64,000 bases of DNA from Monodelphis domestica (taxonomy: Eukaryota; Chordata; Mammalia; Didelphimorphia; Didelphidae): contig NC_077229.1 of NCBI RefSeq assembly GCF_027887165.1, positions 210,209,042 to 210,273,041 on the forward strand. Reading direction: 5' to 3'. The notes under the pieces were generated by a model. It had not been told where the DNA came from and did no database searches. It saw only the letters and a list, made by a program, of their open reading frames with translations. Shown here piece after piece: positions 53,921 through 64,000 of this stretch (position 1 is the first letter of the stretch; each line of letters starts with the position of its first letter). The position numbers and the translations under genes are program-made.

Positions 53921-54519
53921 TGTGAAAACCCCTATTCCCATATAAGGATTAGATTTTTAATGTTAGCACAAGTTTTGAGTTCATCATAATTGCAATTTTA
54001 AGATAAAGTATGAAAATATTAATAGGTTTATGATTATTTTAGTATAAGTATTAAGGGTTTAAATAAATAACTATTTTCACATAGGCTTTAATGTCAATCT
54101 CACTGTTAGCCTTAACCTTCAAATTTGCTATAGCATGCACCCTCAGCAATCATTGTGACTTGGTCTTCATGCTTTCTACTCTCCCTTATCTATCAGGTGA
54201 CTTCTTCTACCAATAAGAAGTATTTCCTAGTTGTCCTAACCAATTAACATCTCTTCCACTTGCCTCTATTTTTAGATGGGTATAATTATTGTCCTGAATT
54301 ATTTTTGTACTGGTATAAAAGTTATGATATTCCTTGGGGATAAAAAGGACTCTCACGGTGCTTGAGGTCTTTTGGTCTTGACCAGAAGTCTGGCTTTTTT
54401 GTGGGACTTGGCCCTCTCATAATAAACCTATCTTTCTTTTTGACTTGGAGAATCAGTTTCTCTAAATTGCATACCTGTGGTTAGAAATTATGCAATAGGA
54501 TCAAAAAAGATACTGTACA
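53921..54519 (+). mobile_element. Probable solo LTR
   Basis: About 599 bases between TGTGAAAACCCC and ATACTGTACA. TATA box (GGTATAAAAG, 54311) lies about 110 bases before AATAAA (54421-54426), a convincing retroviral promoter/poly-A pair. Four-base flanks TAAA (53917-53920, 54520-54523) may be the target duplication, but AT-richness weakens this. No internal viral genes present. Confidence 0.58.
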
Positions 54520-55362
54520 TAAAGTTCTTTGAAGGAGGTGTAGCCAAGATGACAGGTTAGAGGCAGCAACAACTCAGACTCCGGCAAACTTTTCCTCACC
54601 AATCAAAGACACAATGCTTCGAGGGAACTGAAAACCAAATCTAACAACAGGACAGAGCTAGGCAACCCTCTTCCTGAACCCAACTTAAAAGGTATGCCCC
54701 CCCCCCAAAAAAAAAGCCTGAATTCAAGAACACGTGGGTTTAAGGGCAAGGAGGAAGGAAGGTCTCAGGATCCCTCCCCCACCTAGAGTGCTAAGGCTCC
54801 AGCAGTGATTGGAATCTCTGGATAAACAAGGGTGCTCTGCAGGGAGAACCTTGCCAACAAAACTGTGCCAGGCTCAGGACTTAGAACACAGGAGGTATAG
54901 AGGCAACTGGAGAAGAAGCACAGAGCAGGTAGCCTAGTCACAGCCAAGATGCCCCATATTGTCTCCCCCACATGAGATTTTGGCCTCAGGATACAGCCAG
55001 CTTGGCAGATCAACTCCACCCTGACTTAATCTCATCAATAGGGCAGATAAGAAGCCTTCAGAGGGAAAGGAAGCTCAAGCTCCAACACCCCTCCCCGACA
55101 AACTGATCTGAGAGCCTTGCTGACTAAGCTCCAAAGGGCAAAGGGAGCAACAAACAACAGGCAACAACTTTGATAACAAGACAGGAATCCCAGCTCCCTT
55201 CTCAGCTTCTGCTGTCCACTAGGGAAGATCTGACTAACCTGATCAATCAGTAGAACAGAGAAGAAACCCCTTCAGGACAAAATAGCCCAAACCCTCAGAT
55301 CCAGCACATAATGAGAGAAACAAGACTACAGGCAATGACAGGGGGGAAATAAGGGGGGAAAT

Positions 55363-56407
55363 ATGAGTAAACAACAGAAAAAGAAAAAAAGAAATTACAA
55401 TCGACAGCTTCTATCCTGGCAATGAACAAAGGAGGATCAATAGAATAGAGGAGGATCAAGGAACAACAAGAAAAAACACAGAAACTCCAGTGAATTGGAC
55501 ACAGGCTTTGGAAGAACTCAAAATACAATTCAAAAAACAATTAAGAGAGGCTGAAGACAACTGGGAAAAGATCTTAAAAAGCAAGAGAAGTCATCTGGAA
55601 ATGGAGGTACTTGAACTAAAATGAGAAAACAGTGTCTTGAAAGCCAAAATTAATGAGATTGAAAATAAGGCAAACAAGATGGAAGAACAAAAGGAGAAGG
55701 GTGACCAAAAATCCAGGGATGAAATCCAGTCTTTAAAAACTATAATCCAACAACTAGAAGCAAATGACTTTGTAAAACAGTAGGAAACTATAAAACAAAA
55801 TCAAAAGAATGAAAAAATTGAGGAAAATATGAAACACCTCATCCACAAAATGGAAGATCTAGAAAACAGGTCCAGGAGAGACAACTTAAGAATCATTGGA
55901 CTATCAGATGATCATGACAAAAGAAAAATCTTGAACATCATCCTACAGGAAATTATCCAAGAAAACTGTCCTAACATTCTTGAGCAAGAGGGAAAAGTGG
56001 AGATTGAAAGAATCCACAGATCACCCACTGTACTAAATCCTCAAATGACAACACCTATGGAATGTTATAGCCAAATTCAAGAACTACCAGACCAAGGAAA
56101 AAATATTATAAGCTGCTAAGAAGAAGTCATTCAGATACATGGAACCACAGTTAGGATAACACAGGATCTGGCTGCATCTACACTGAAGGACCAAAAGGCA
56201 TGGAATATGATATTCCAGAAAGGAAGGGAACTAGGTCTACAACCAAGAATCAACTACCTAGAAAAACTGACTATATTCTTGCAGGGGAAAGTATGGTCAT
56301 TTAATAAAATAGAAGACTTCCAAGCATTCATAAAGAAAAGTCAAGACTTGAACAGAAAATTTGATACCCAAACACAGAACTCAAGAGAATCACCAAAAGG
56401 TAATTAA
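55363..56407 (+). pseudogene. L1 ORF1 remnant (RNA-binding chaperone)
   Basis: Begins near ATG 55363 (MSKQQKKKKRN) with an early stop and frameshift. A coiled-coil-like region follows (about 55490-55860, Glu/Lys/Gln-rich), then LENRSRRDNLRIIGL (55855 onward), the conserved edge of the RRM domain, and the C-terminal domain around FNKIEDFQAFIKKSQ (56300). Stops at 55618 and about 55781 and a frameshift near 56120 make it non-functional. Confidence 0.85.
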
Positions 56408-57144
56408 GAAAGGAGGAAAAACAACAACAACAACAATACTTTTTTAAGGGACCCAATAAGTTAAAATGATTGGTATCCCTACAAGAAAAGAGGATATTGG
56501 TAACTCTTAAAAACTGTTATTATCACCTGGGTAGCTAGAAGAATTATACTTAGAGGAAACAGTGACAAACTATATATAAAATAGTGACAAACATATATAT
56601 ATATGAAATGCCAAGACATATATATGTGTGAGTGTGTGCATAAATATATAGATATAGATATAAAATTGAAGGTTAAAAAAGAGGTTAATACTAAGAGAAA
56701 TGGGGAAAGAAACAAAATGGGTAAATTTATATGTCAGGAAGAAGTGCTTCGCAGGAGGGGGGAGAACACCAATACACTGGAATGGTAAAGAGGCTGGAGA
56801 CAGGAAATATTTAATTCTTACGTGCATTGAAATTAACTCAAAGAAGGAAGAACAATCAGATCCATTGGGGCAAAGAATTGATTTGTGCCCTATAGAGAAG
56901 TAGAAGGGTAATAAACAGACAGGTGGGGAGGTAAGCAATACAAGGGGGGGGGGGGCTTAAAAAGACCATTAAAAAAATAAGAGGGGAATAAGAAGGGAGT
57001 GGGGGTTGAAAGGGAAGTAAAATAAGGGTGGGAATTAGGGGGCCTGATTAAAAAACAAAACACTGGTATAGAAGGAAATAGTGAAAGAAGAAAGGGCAGG
57101 ACTAGGAGTGGAAATCATATGTTGGGAAATACACAGTTGGGAAT

Positions 57145-59449
57145 ACATATGTTGGAAAATACTGGTAATAATAACTCTGAATGTGAATGGAATGAACTCA
57201 CCCATAAAACAGAATCAAATAGCAGAGTGGATTAGAAACCAAAATCCTACCATATGTTGTCTACAAGAAACACAGATGAGGAAGGTAAACACACATAGGG
57301 TAAAGGTAAGTGGATGGAGCAAAATCTATTGGGCATCAACTGATAAAAAGAAGGCAGGAGTCAAAATCATAATATCTGACAAAGCCAAAGTAAAAATAGA
57401 TCTAGTTAAAAGAGACAGGGATGGTAATTAAATCCTGATAAAAGGCAGTATACACAATGAGGAAATATCAGTACTCAACATGTTTGCACCAAATGGCATA
57501 GCATCCAGATTTCTAAAGGAGAAACTAGTGGAGCTCAAGGATAAAATAGATAGAAAAACTATACTAGTGGGAGACCTAAACCTTTCTCTATCAGAACTAA
57601 ATAAATCAAACAAACAAACAAAAAAAGAAATAGGTAAGAGAAGTAAGTGAAATCTTAGAGAAATTAGAGTTAGTAGATATGTAGAGAAAAATAAATAGGG
57701 ACAAAAAGGAATACACGTTCTTTTCAGCAGCACATGGTAAATTCACAAAGATTGACCATGTAACAGGGTATTAAAGCATTGCAAACAAGTGCAAAAGAGC
57801 AGAAATAATAAATGCAACCTTTTCAGATCACAATGCAATAAAAATAATAATTAGCAAGGGTACATGAAGAGAGAAATCAAAAATTATTTGGAAATTAAAT
57901 AATATGATTCTCTAAAATCAGTTACTTAAAGAACAAATCATATAAACAATTAATAATAATAGTTTCATTGAAGAAAAATGACAATGATGATACATCCTTT
58001 CAAAATCTATGGGATGCAGCCAAAGCAGTACTTAGTGGGAAATTTATATCCTTGAATTTATATATTAACAAATTAGGGAGGGCAGAGATCAATGAATTGG
58101 GCATGCAAATTAAAAAGCTAGAAAGTGAACAAATTAAAACCTCAGATGAAAACTAAATTGGAGATCCTAAAAATTAAAGGAGAAATTAATAAAAAGTCAA
58201 AGGACTATTGATTTAATAAATTAGACGAAGCTGATACTTTAAAAAACAAATAGAATAGACAAAATACTGGTCAATCTAATTTTTTAAAAAATGAAGAAAA
58301 CCATATTAACAGTATCAAAGATAAAAAGGGAGACCTCACCTCTAATGAAGAGGAAATGAAGGCTATCTTTAAAAACTTATACCCAATGATATGGCAATAA
58401 ATATGGTAATCTAGATGATATGGATAAATATTTAAAAAATATGAATTGCCTGGATTAACAGAAGAAGGAATAGAATACCTAAATAACCCCATATCAGAAA
58501 AAGAAATTGAACAAGTCATCAAAGAACTCCCTAAGATAAAATCCCCAAGACCAGATGTATTCACAAATGAATTCTATCAAACATTCAAAGAACAACTAAT
58601 CTCAATATTATACAGACTATTTGACAAAATAAGTAAAGAAGGAGTTCTACCAAATTCCTTTCATGACACAAATATGGTACTGATTCCAAAGCCAGGCAGG
58701 TCAAAAACTAAAGACCAATCTCCTTAATGAACAAAAATGCAAAAATCTTAAGTAGAATACTAGCAAAAAGACTCCAGCAAGTGATCATGAAGGTTATTCA
58801 TTATGAACAAGTAGGATTAATACCAGGAATGCAAGGATGATTCAATATTGGGAAAGCCATTCACATAATAGACCATATCAACAAGCAAACCAACAAAAAT
58901 CACATGATTTTCTCAATAGATGTAGAAAAAGCCTTTGACAAAATACAACACTCATTCCTATTGAAAAATCTAGAAAGCATAGGAATAGAAGGGCCTTTCC
59001 TAAAAATAATAAACAGTATATATCTAAAACCATCAGCAAACATCACCTACAGTGGGGATAAATTAGAAGCATTCCCAATAAGATCAGGGGTGAAATAAGG
59101 ATGCCCATTATCATCTTTATTATTTATTTGTACTAGAAACACTAGCAGTAGCAATTAAAGAAAAAGAAACTGAAGGTATTAAAATAGGCAATGAGGAAAC
59201 CAAACTATCACTTTGCAGATGACATGATGGCCTACTTAAAGAATCCTAGAGAATCAACTAAAAAGCTAGTGGAAATAATCAACAACTTTAGCAAAGTTGC
59301 TGGATACAAAATAAACCCATATAAGTCATCAGCATTTCTGTATATGTCCAACACATCTCAATAGCAAGAATTAGAAAGAGAAATTCCATTTTAAATCACC
59401 CTAGACAATATAAAATACCTAGGAATCTATCTGCCAAGACAAACATAGG

Positions 59450-59455
<6 letters not shown>
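57145..59455 (+). pseudogene. L1 ORF2 remnant (endonuclease and reverse transcriptase)
   Basis: Endonuclease start: ITLNVNGMNSPIK and CCLQETQ (57168-57280). Broken in several frames through 57430-58200. RT region: [13 protein letters not shown] (58674), SIDVEKAFDKIQH (58909) and the catalytic FADDM (59212-59226) are still legible. At least four stops or frameshifts. The C-terminal Cys-rich region is absent because the element is truncated. Confidence 0.87.

Positions 59456-59486
<31 letters not shown>
59454..59486. repeat. (TA)n tract at the L1-SINE junction
   Basis: A perfect TA run of about 16 units lies exactly between L1 ORF2 sequence and the SINE tail. Confidence 0.93.
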
Positions 59487-59488
<2 letters not shown>

Positions 59489-59497
59489 AAGCTCTTC

Positions 59498-59641
59498 AGA
59501 TTCAAATCTGGCCTCAGACACTTCCCAGCTGTGTGACCCTGAGCAAGTCACTTAACCCCCATTGCCTAGCCCTTACTGCTCTTCTGCCTTAGAGCCAATA
59601 CTCCGTATTAATTCTGATGCAGAAGGTAAGGGTTTAAAAAA
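59498..59641 (+). mobile_element. Type A SINE, head missing, fused to L1
   Basis: Begins at AGATTCAAATCTGGCCTCAG (B-box region) and continues normally to GCAGAAGGTAAGGGTTT and A's. Its 3' flank AAAGTTCTTT (59642-59651) equals the 5' flank of the L1 (54521-54530). Confidence 0.9.
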
Positions 59642-59651
59642 AAAGTTCTTT

Positions 59652-60758
59652 AGAGAGACCTTTCAAGTATCTTTGTAATATTGCTTCTTCTGACCTCCTT
59701 GTGAGCTTGGCTGCATTCTCCATAAAATAGTCTTTTAGGCAAATGTGCATTTGGCTTTTAAAATGACTTTTTACCTGTCAATATTACTTTTAATAATTGT
59801 TTTCTGACATTTTGCAATCCATATTCTCTGTCTCACTCCCACCCTTTTCTCCTCCCTGAGATGACAGGTAATATGATATAGGTTGCATGTGTGTATTTGT
59901 GCAATACATATTTTCATGATCATCACATTCTGAAACAAAAAGACATTAAATGATTCTGAATTATCCTTTGGGCATTTTTCTCTTCTGATTATGTAAACAA
60001 CTGGGCCAGATGAAATATTTGAAGTCCCCCAAAGGGAATTGCTGACCTAAACACACCAGGCCCCCATTCCTACCAGGCCCCCATGTACTCTCTCCCAAAT
60101 GCCCCTTTCACAGGATGTCTAAAATGACCCCTGCTGAAGCTTAGAATTTTTCCTTGGTCTGGGTCTCACTCAGGGTCCAAAAGCACATGACTGCTTAGAA
60201 ACTGCAGCATCTCACCCTATCATTTGTCTCTGACTCTGCTTGTGCCCAATGTCAGCTTGACACAGGTCACCTTTCATCATTTCACTTGTGTGATGGTTTT
60301 TCAGAGAGCTTCTTTAAGGACAATGAGGCATCAGCTCACTTAATTACTCACTCTCCCTCTTTTCCTCACACAGAATCAATTTCTGAAGGATAAAATTAAC
60401 TCTCATTAGAGAATGACTATCTATCCCATGGACCTCATTTTGCCCTGCTTTTCCTCTCTGGTGTTTCCATCAGAAAGCTAAATGCTCAGAATAACCAAGG
60501 AGTTTTCAGAGTTACTTAAAATAGTCTTAACCACATTATTCTGTATTTTCCTGATTTAAGAAAATAGATTTCTATTCTCTCTAGTTCAATCAATTTAGGT
60601 TACCATTCTCTATTCTTAGCTCCTTTACTGACATGCTTCAGGATACTGGGTCATTCTGAATGTACCTCAGCTTCATCCTGAAAATGGGTATGGTATTACC
60701 AGCCAGTCCTCTCCCATTAGCAGCATTTGTTGAGAGACAACCATATTAAAACATTATG
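59652..60758. other. Repeat-poor stretch
   Basis: No transposon recognised except possible old L2-like text near 60400-60480. No exon supported. Confidence 0.45.
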
Positions 60759-60960
60759 GAGGGGGCAGCTAAGTAGCTTAGTGGATTGAGAGCCAGGTCC
60801 AGAGACAGGAGGTCCTAGGTTCAAATCTGACCTCAGACACTTCCCAGCTGTGTGACCCTGGGCAAGTCACTTAACCCTGTTGCCTAGCCCTTACCACTCT
60901 TCTGCCTTGGAACCAATACACAGTATTGATTCCAAGATGGAAGGTATGAGTTAAAAAAAA
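60759..60960 (+). mobile_element. Type A SINE, full length
   Basis: GGGGGCAGCTAAGTAGCTTA head, GGTTCAAATCTGACCTCAG, complete core, GATGGAAGGTATGAGTT and A's. ATTATG flanks (60753-60758, 60961-60966) suggest a short target duplication. Confidence 0.92.
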
Positions 60961-60984
60961 ATTATGAACTAATAAAAAAAAAAG

Positions 60985-61175
60985 GCTTGAGTAAGAAGAC
61001 CTGGGTTCATTTCTCCCTTCAGTCACATGAGAGCTATGTGACCTTGGAAGAGTCACTTTACTTCACTTAGACTCAGATTCCTCATCTATATCAAGTATTT
61101 ATTGAGTTCTTCCTATGTGCTAGGAAAGAATGAAACTATACTTACTCAAAATAAGATTAGCTTCTAATGGGATAC
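60985..61175. mobile_element. MIR-like (plus) and L2 end (minus) fragments
   Basis: 60985-61090: GACCTGGGTTCATTTCTC, GCTATGTGACCTTGGAAG, CAGATTCCTCATC. 61092-61175: AAGTATTTATTGAGTTCTTC and TATGTGCTAGGAAAG, an antisense L2 end. Confidence 0.65.
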
Positions 61176-62414
61176 TCAGTAACCTCTAAACTCAGCTTTA
61201 AAATAGATTCTATCATCCTTGGAAAAAATATGATAAGTAGACTGAAAAGTAGTTTCTTTCTTGGGATTTAGTTGTTAAAAGTGTGTCACTTTGAATAGAA
61301 GAAACTAGATATAACTTCCCATTGCTATTTTGGTCAACACAAACGTCCATATCTTTGACTGTTCCAAAGGAAATGAAAATCATATTCAGTTCTGACTTGG
61401 GGAACAAGATAACACAAAAGATTAGTTACCAAAGATGGAGAGACTTATTTTCACCTCTTGGTTACCAGAGTCACTATTGTTGTCAGGAAGACTTCTCTGA
61501 TGGACTACCTGCTGCCAACCATCCTTCCTTCCTTTACATTTCTGCTACACTTCTAGACCTGAGCTGTCACAAACAACCAAATAGTGAATGATGTACTTCC
61601 CTGGTTTCTCATGTGTGCTTCTCAGCTCACCAGGAAAGGAGGCAACAGTCCTGACCTCTTTTACATTCGCAGTGGCCCCTAGTATGGTCCTGAGACCAGG
61701 GAAAGAGCACAATTGGTATTTAACTGATTCAGATTTGAACATTTGGGAGATGTGGGTCCAGTTCCAAGAGAGTATCTTCTCTCATTCATAAAGACACCAT
61801 ATTCAATGACATTCTGAGCAAACTATCCACTCAACCACTATTGACTAATAGACAAAAACCCACAGCTGAAGATAAGAATAGAGATCAAAACAGAGTTTGA
61901 CCCTCTAGAACAGATCTGAAATTCCCTAATGGGAAAGTAGAGGAGTTGGGGGGGCGGGGGGGGGGGGGGGGAAGAACAGCACATGTTATTTCTGTTCAAC
62001 AAGAAGAAAAAAAGTAGATGTTGTTTTGCAGGCCTGTCAATCCACCATCTTCCAGAAAAGAAACTAAACTGTGAGAAATCCCAGAGCTTCGAGGACAGAT
62101 GGAATTCATGCATTTCAGGTCATTTCTTGCATGCCCTGGCATCTAAAGGTCTGCGACGAAGTAGGGAGAAATTAATTAGTGGCAGCAGCAGCGTCTGAGC
62201 ACAGTTTAACTAATTGCTACTATGGACAGGAAAGAAAAGAGAAGGGGGGAAGAAATGATCACTCAACAGATGAAATTTTAATTAATGATATCTTAAGCCC
62301 ATCACTTCTTCTAGAAGACATGTTAGTAGCAAGTGAAAATCACCTCTTGGTGGTTACTGGCTCTAATGACAGGTTCACTATGCAAACAATGCACTTTTTC
62401 TAATTTTCATGGCT
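61176..62414. other. Repeat-poor stretch with a 24-base G-rich run and homeodomain-like motifs
   Basis: 61948-61971 is 7 G, one C, then 16 G. 62060-62400 has no repeats and carries ATTAATTAG (62171) and TTTTAATTAATGATA (62276), palindromic homeodomain-type cores, plus CTAATTG. Frames of 64-91 codons have no domain. Confidence 0.42.
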
Positions 62415-62618
62415 CTTTTTTTTTCAATCCTCACTTTCTGTCTTAGAATTGAGATACTAAGTATCGATTCTAAGAAGAGCAGTCAATATAATCGAGGCAA
62501 TTGGGGTTATGTGGCTTACCTTGGGTCACACAGTTAGGCAGTATCTGCCACAAATTTGAATCCAGGTCCTCCCAACTCCAGGCCTGTCACTTTGTCCACT
62601 GTGCTATCTAGTTGCCCC
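62415..62618 (-). mobile_element. Type A SINE with an 11-base target duplication
   Basis: Poly-T, CAATCCTCACTTTCTGTCTT, a core with small changes, and head complement TGCTATCTAGTTGCCCC. TTCATGGCTCT (62406-62416) and TTCATGGTTCT (62624-62634) flank it, one mismatch. Confidence 0.85.
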
Positions 62619-63310
62619 TTTTCTTCATGGTTCTAAACTTTAAAAGGCAGGAAGAAACTACCAGCATCCCAATACTAAGTGCCCACCTATTTCCAGGATC
62701 CCCAGCCTCTAAGGTGAGGTAATAAGGGAATATCATGACCTAATTTTTACTAGAGTTTCCATATGCCTTAGTTGGTACAGATGTGAGCAGTTTGGAAACC
62801 AAAACTATAACCATTCATTCACAATCATTACCAACTCCTTTTGACTTCTCAGCCGTAAGTAGGGGATTTAATCATATTGTGTGGCTATGTGATTTATGTA
62901 TGCTGTAAATTATATTGTGTTTTCAGTCTAGAAGTGTCTGTCAGCATGCTTAGATATCACAGTGATAGGCGCCCAAAGAAAAAAGAGATAAAAATAAAAT
63001 GGTTTGTAAAGGCACTTACAGCCTAGCAATAGCTGAAGGAGATGGTACCAGCCACCCAGACTCTCTTGACATTCTTGTTAACCAGTTATCTTTTTTGCTT
63101 TAAATCGGTCTGACAAACAAGCACAAAAAAATATTACTGTCTTGTTTCTTCCTCCTCCCCATCATCCTCCTATTCCACCAGCACCACCATTCACATCTCC
63201 TGTGAACAGGCAAACAACACAATTGATGGAAGCATTACAACTTCCTTGAAGTAATGAAACAAAGACAATTCTGACTTGGCATCCAGACTAATGGAGTGAA
63301 AAAACACATT
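62619..63310. other. Repeat-poor stretch, conserved-looking in part
   Basis: 62930-63120 contains GTCAGCATGCTTAGATATCA, GGCGCCCAAAG and TTTAAATCGGTCTGACAAAC in unique sequence with a few CpGs. No exon supported. Confidence 0.4.
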
Positions 63311-63424
63311 GGAATGTATGCTTCTTGAAGGCAGGAAGCTTCCTGCCTTGCTTTTTATCCCTAGTCTCTTGCACAGTGCCTGGGAAAGAGTAAATGTTTA
63401 ACAAATGCTTGTTTACTGACTGGA
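63311..63424 (+). mobile_element. L2 LINE 3' end
   Basis: GTATGCTTCTTGAAGGCAGG, TGCACAGTGCCTGGGAAAGA, CAAATGCTTGTTTACTGAC: a clear L2 terminus. Confidence 0.85.
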
Positions 63425-63548
63425 GACTCAGGAGATCACACTTGGAAATCTAGCCCTTTGGGAGTTTTAAACTGGGCACTTAACTGTGCCCAGCCTCAAT
63501 TTCACGATCTGTAAAATACAGATGATGGACTAGATGATCTCCAATAGT
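63425..63548 (+). mobile_element. CORE-SINE fragment with CR1/L3-like tail
   Basis: CTCAATTTCACGATCTGTAA then ATGGACTAGATGATCTCCAA. Contains a 7-base inverted repeat TGGGCAC/GTGCCCA (63473-63479, 63486-63492). Confidence 0.6.
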
Positions 63549-63783
63549 AATGATTAATATTTATATGTAACATTATATATATATATATATATTATCACAT
63601 TTCATACTCACAATAACCCTGTAATGGAAATGCTGTGTGTGACCCCATTTTATAGATGAGGAAACTTGAAGTTGACTTTACACAGTTTAGTGATTTATTC
63701 AGTCACAAAGCCATTAATTGTCTGTGGTGGGATTCAAATTCAAGTCTTCCTAACTCCAAATTCAATGTTCTGCTACTGTGCCA
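63549..63783 (-). mobile_element. MIR SINE with a TA expansion
   Basis: TGATTAATATTTATATGTAAC, a TA run near 63571-63591, CAATAACCCTGTAATGG, TATAGATGAGGAAACTTGAA and head end CTGCTACTGTGCCAA. Confidence 0.78.
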
Positions 63784-63884
63784 AGTCTAGAATAACCCTC
63801 TCTTCATTGGACTTACATGTGTATTGATTTGGGAAATAGTACTTTCTTTGAAGGAGAAATTCCAGAAGCCCTAATATTAAGATT

Positions 63885-64000
63885 AGCCCTCAGCCATACC
63901 ATCTCATACCTACCAGATGGGCCAATGTGAGAGTAAAGCAATAAACATTGGAGGGGATGTGGCAAAATTGGGACACTAAATCATTGTTGGTGGAGTTGTG
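63885..64000 (+). mobile_element. LINE-1 ORF2 fragment running off the window
   Basis: ACCATCTCATACCTACCAGA, GGAGGGGATGTGGCAAAATT and CATTGTTGGTGGAGTTGTG match the late ORF2 region of marsupial L1. It continues beyond base 64000. Confidence 0.8.

Larger units (their letters stand above)
54531..59455 (+). mobile_element. LINE-1 with intact 5' end but missing 3' end
   Basis: Starts GAAGGAGGTGTAGCCAAGATG, a typical L1 5' terminus. An 830-base 5' region precedes ORF1 and ORF2 remnants. The homology stops soon after the RT domain (translation YLGIYLPRQ), leaving out the ORF2 end, 3' UTR and poly-A. A TA repeat and then a type A SINE tail follow. Most L1 copies lose the 5' end; this one lost the 3' end. 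Confidence 0.9.

Noticed and set aside
56479..56938. Minus-strand frames of 78 and 122 codons within the L1
   Set aside because: They lie antisense to the AT-rich spacer between L1 ORF1 and ORF2.

Overview
The window reads as nuclear DNA of a marsupial mammal. Evidence: very many copies of marsupial-style tRNA/MIR-derived SINEs, LINE-1 pieces with marsupial-type 5' and 3' ends, SINE tails that match RTE (BovB-like) LINEs, ancient MIR and L2 relics, and endogenous-retrovirus LTRs. I cannot separate American from Australasian marsupials by eye. No complete host gene, rRNA, tRNA, CRISPR or bacterial feature is visible. The DNA is AT-rich and intergenic or intronic, and most long open frames fall in repeats or low-complexity tracts.

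Names used below. Type A SINE: a tRNA-like head, a MIR-like core and a tail reading GGTAAGGGTTT followed by A's (WSINE1/MAR1-like; exact family not asserted). Type B SINE: a similar head, but the tail matches RTE/BovB LINEs (GCCAAGAAAACCC, then GTCACAAAGAGT; RTESINE/MAR4-like). Type D: a longer retroposon ending in a CATTGGTCCTC block and an ACAAC-like tail. MIR/CORE: older degenerate relatives. Strand is the transcription direction (tRNA-like head to tail).

Layout. 1-12.7 kb: dense SINEs, two L1 3' ends meeting tail to tail, a pure GAAA microsatellite, and an exon-like or conserved-looking block near 8.7 kb. 12.7-20.3 kb: repeat-poor stretches, including an island at 18.2-20.2 kb with a perfect RFX-type X-box. 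20.4-30 kb: nested SINE/L2 groups and L1 3' ends. 30-35 kb: a 42-base minisatellite, a candidate minus-strand terminal exon with a polyadenylation signal, and a weak C-type-lectin-like exon candidate. 35-44 kb: cleanly duplicated SINE insertions, an RTE LINE remnant, a processed-RNA-like insertion, a long L2 relic and LTR candidates. 44.4-45.4 kb: a solo LTR that split a type A SINE. 46-53 kb: more nesting and a repeat-poor island at 49.8-50.6 kb. 53.4-59.65 kb: a stack of MIR, type D, LTR, and an L1 with an intact 5' end whose 3' end is replaced by a SINE tail. 59.7-64 kb: repeat-poor blocks with homeodomain-like motifs, then an L1 that runs off the window.

The window therefore mostly records layered retrotransposition, with a few repeat-poor islands that may be regulatory. 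I found no evidence for a new multi-gene system. The best leads are the L1-SINE composite with a shared target duplication, the X-box island, and the possible short terminal exon on the minus strand near 30.8 kb.
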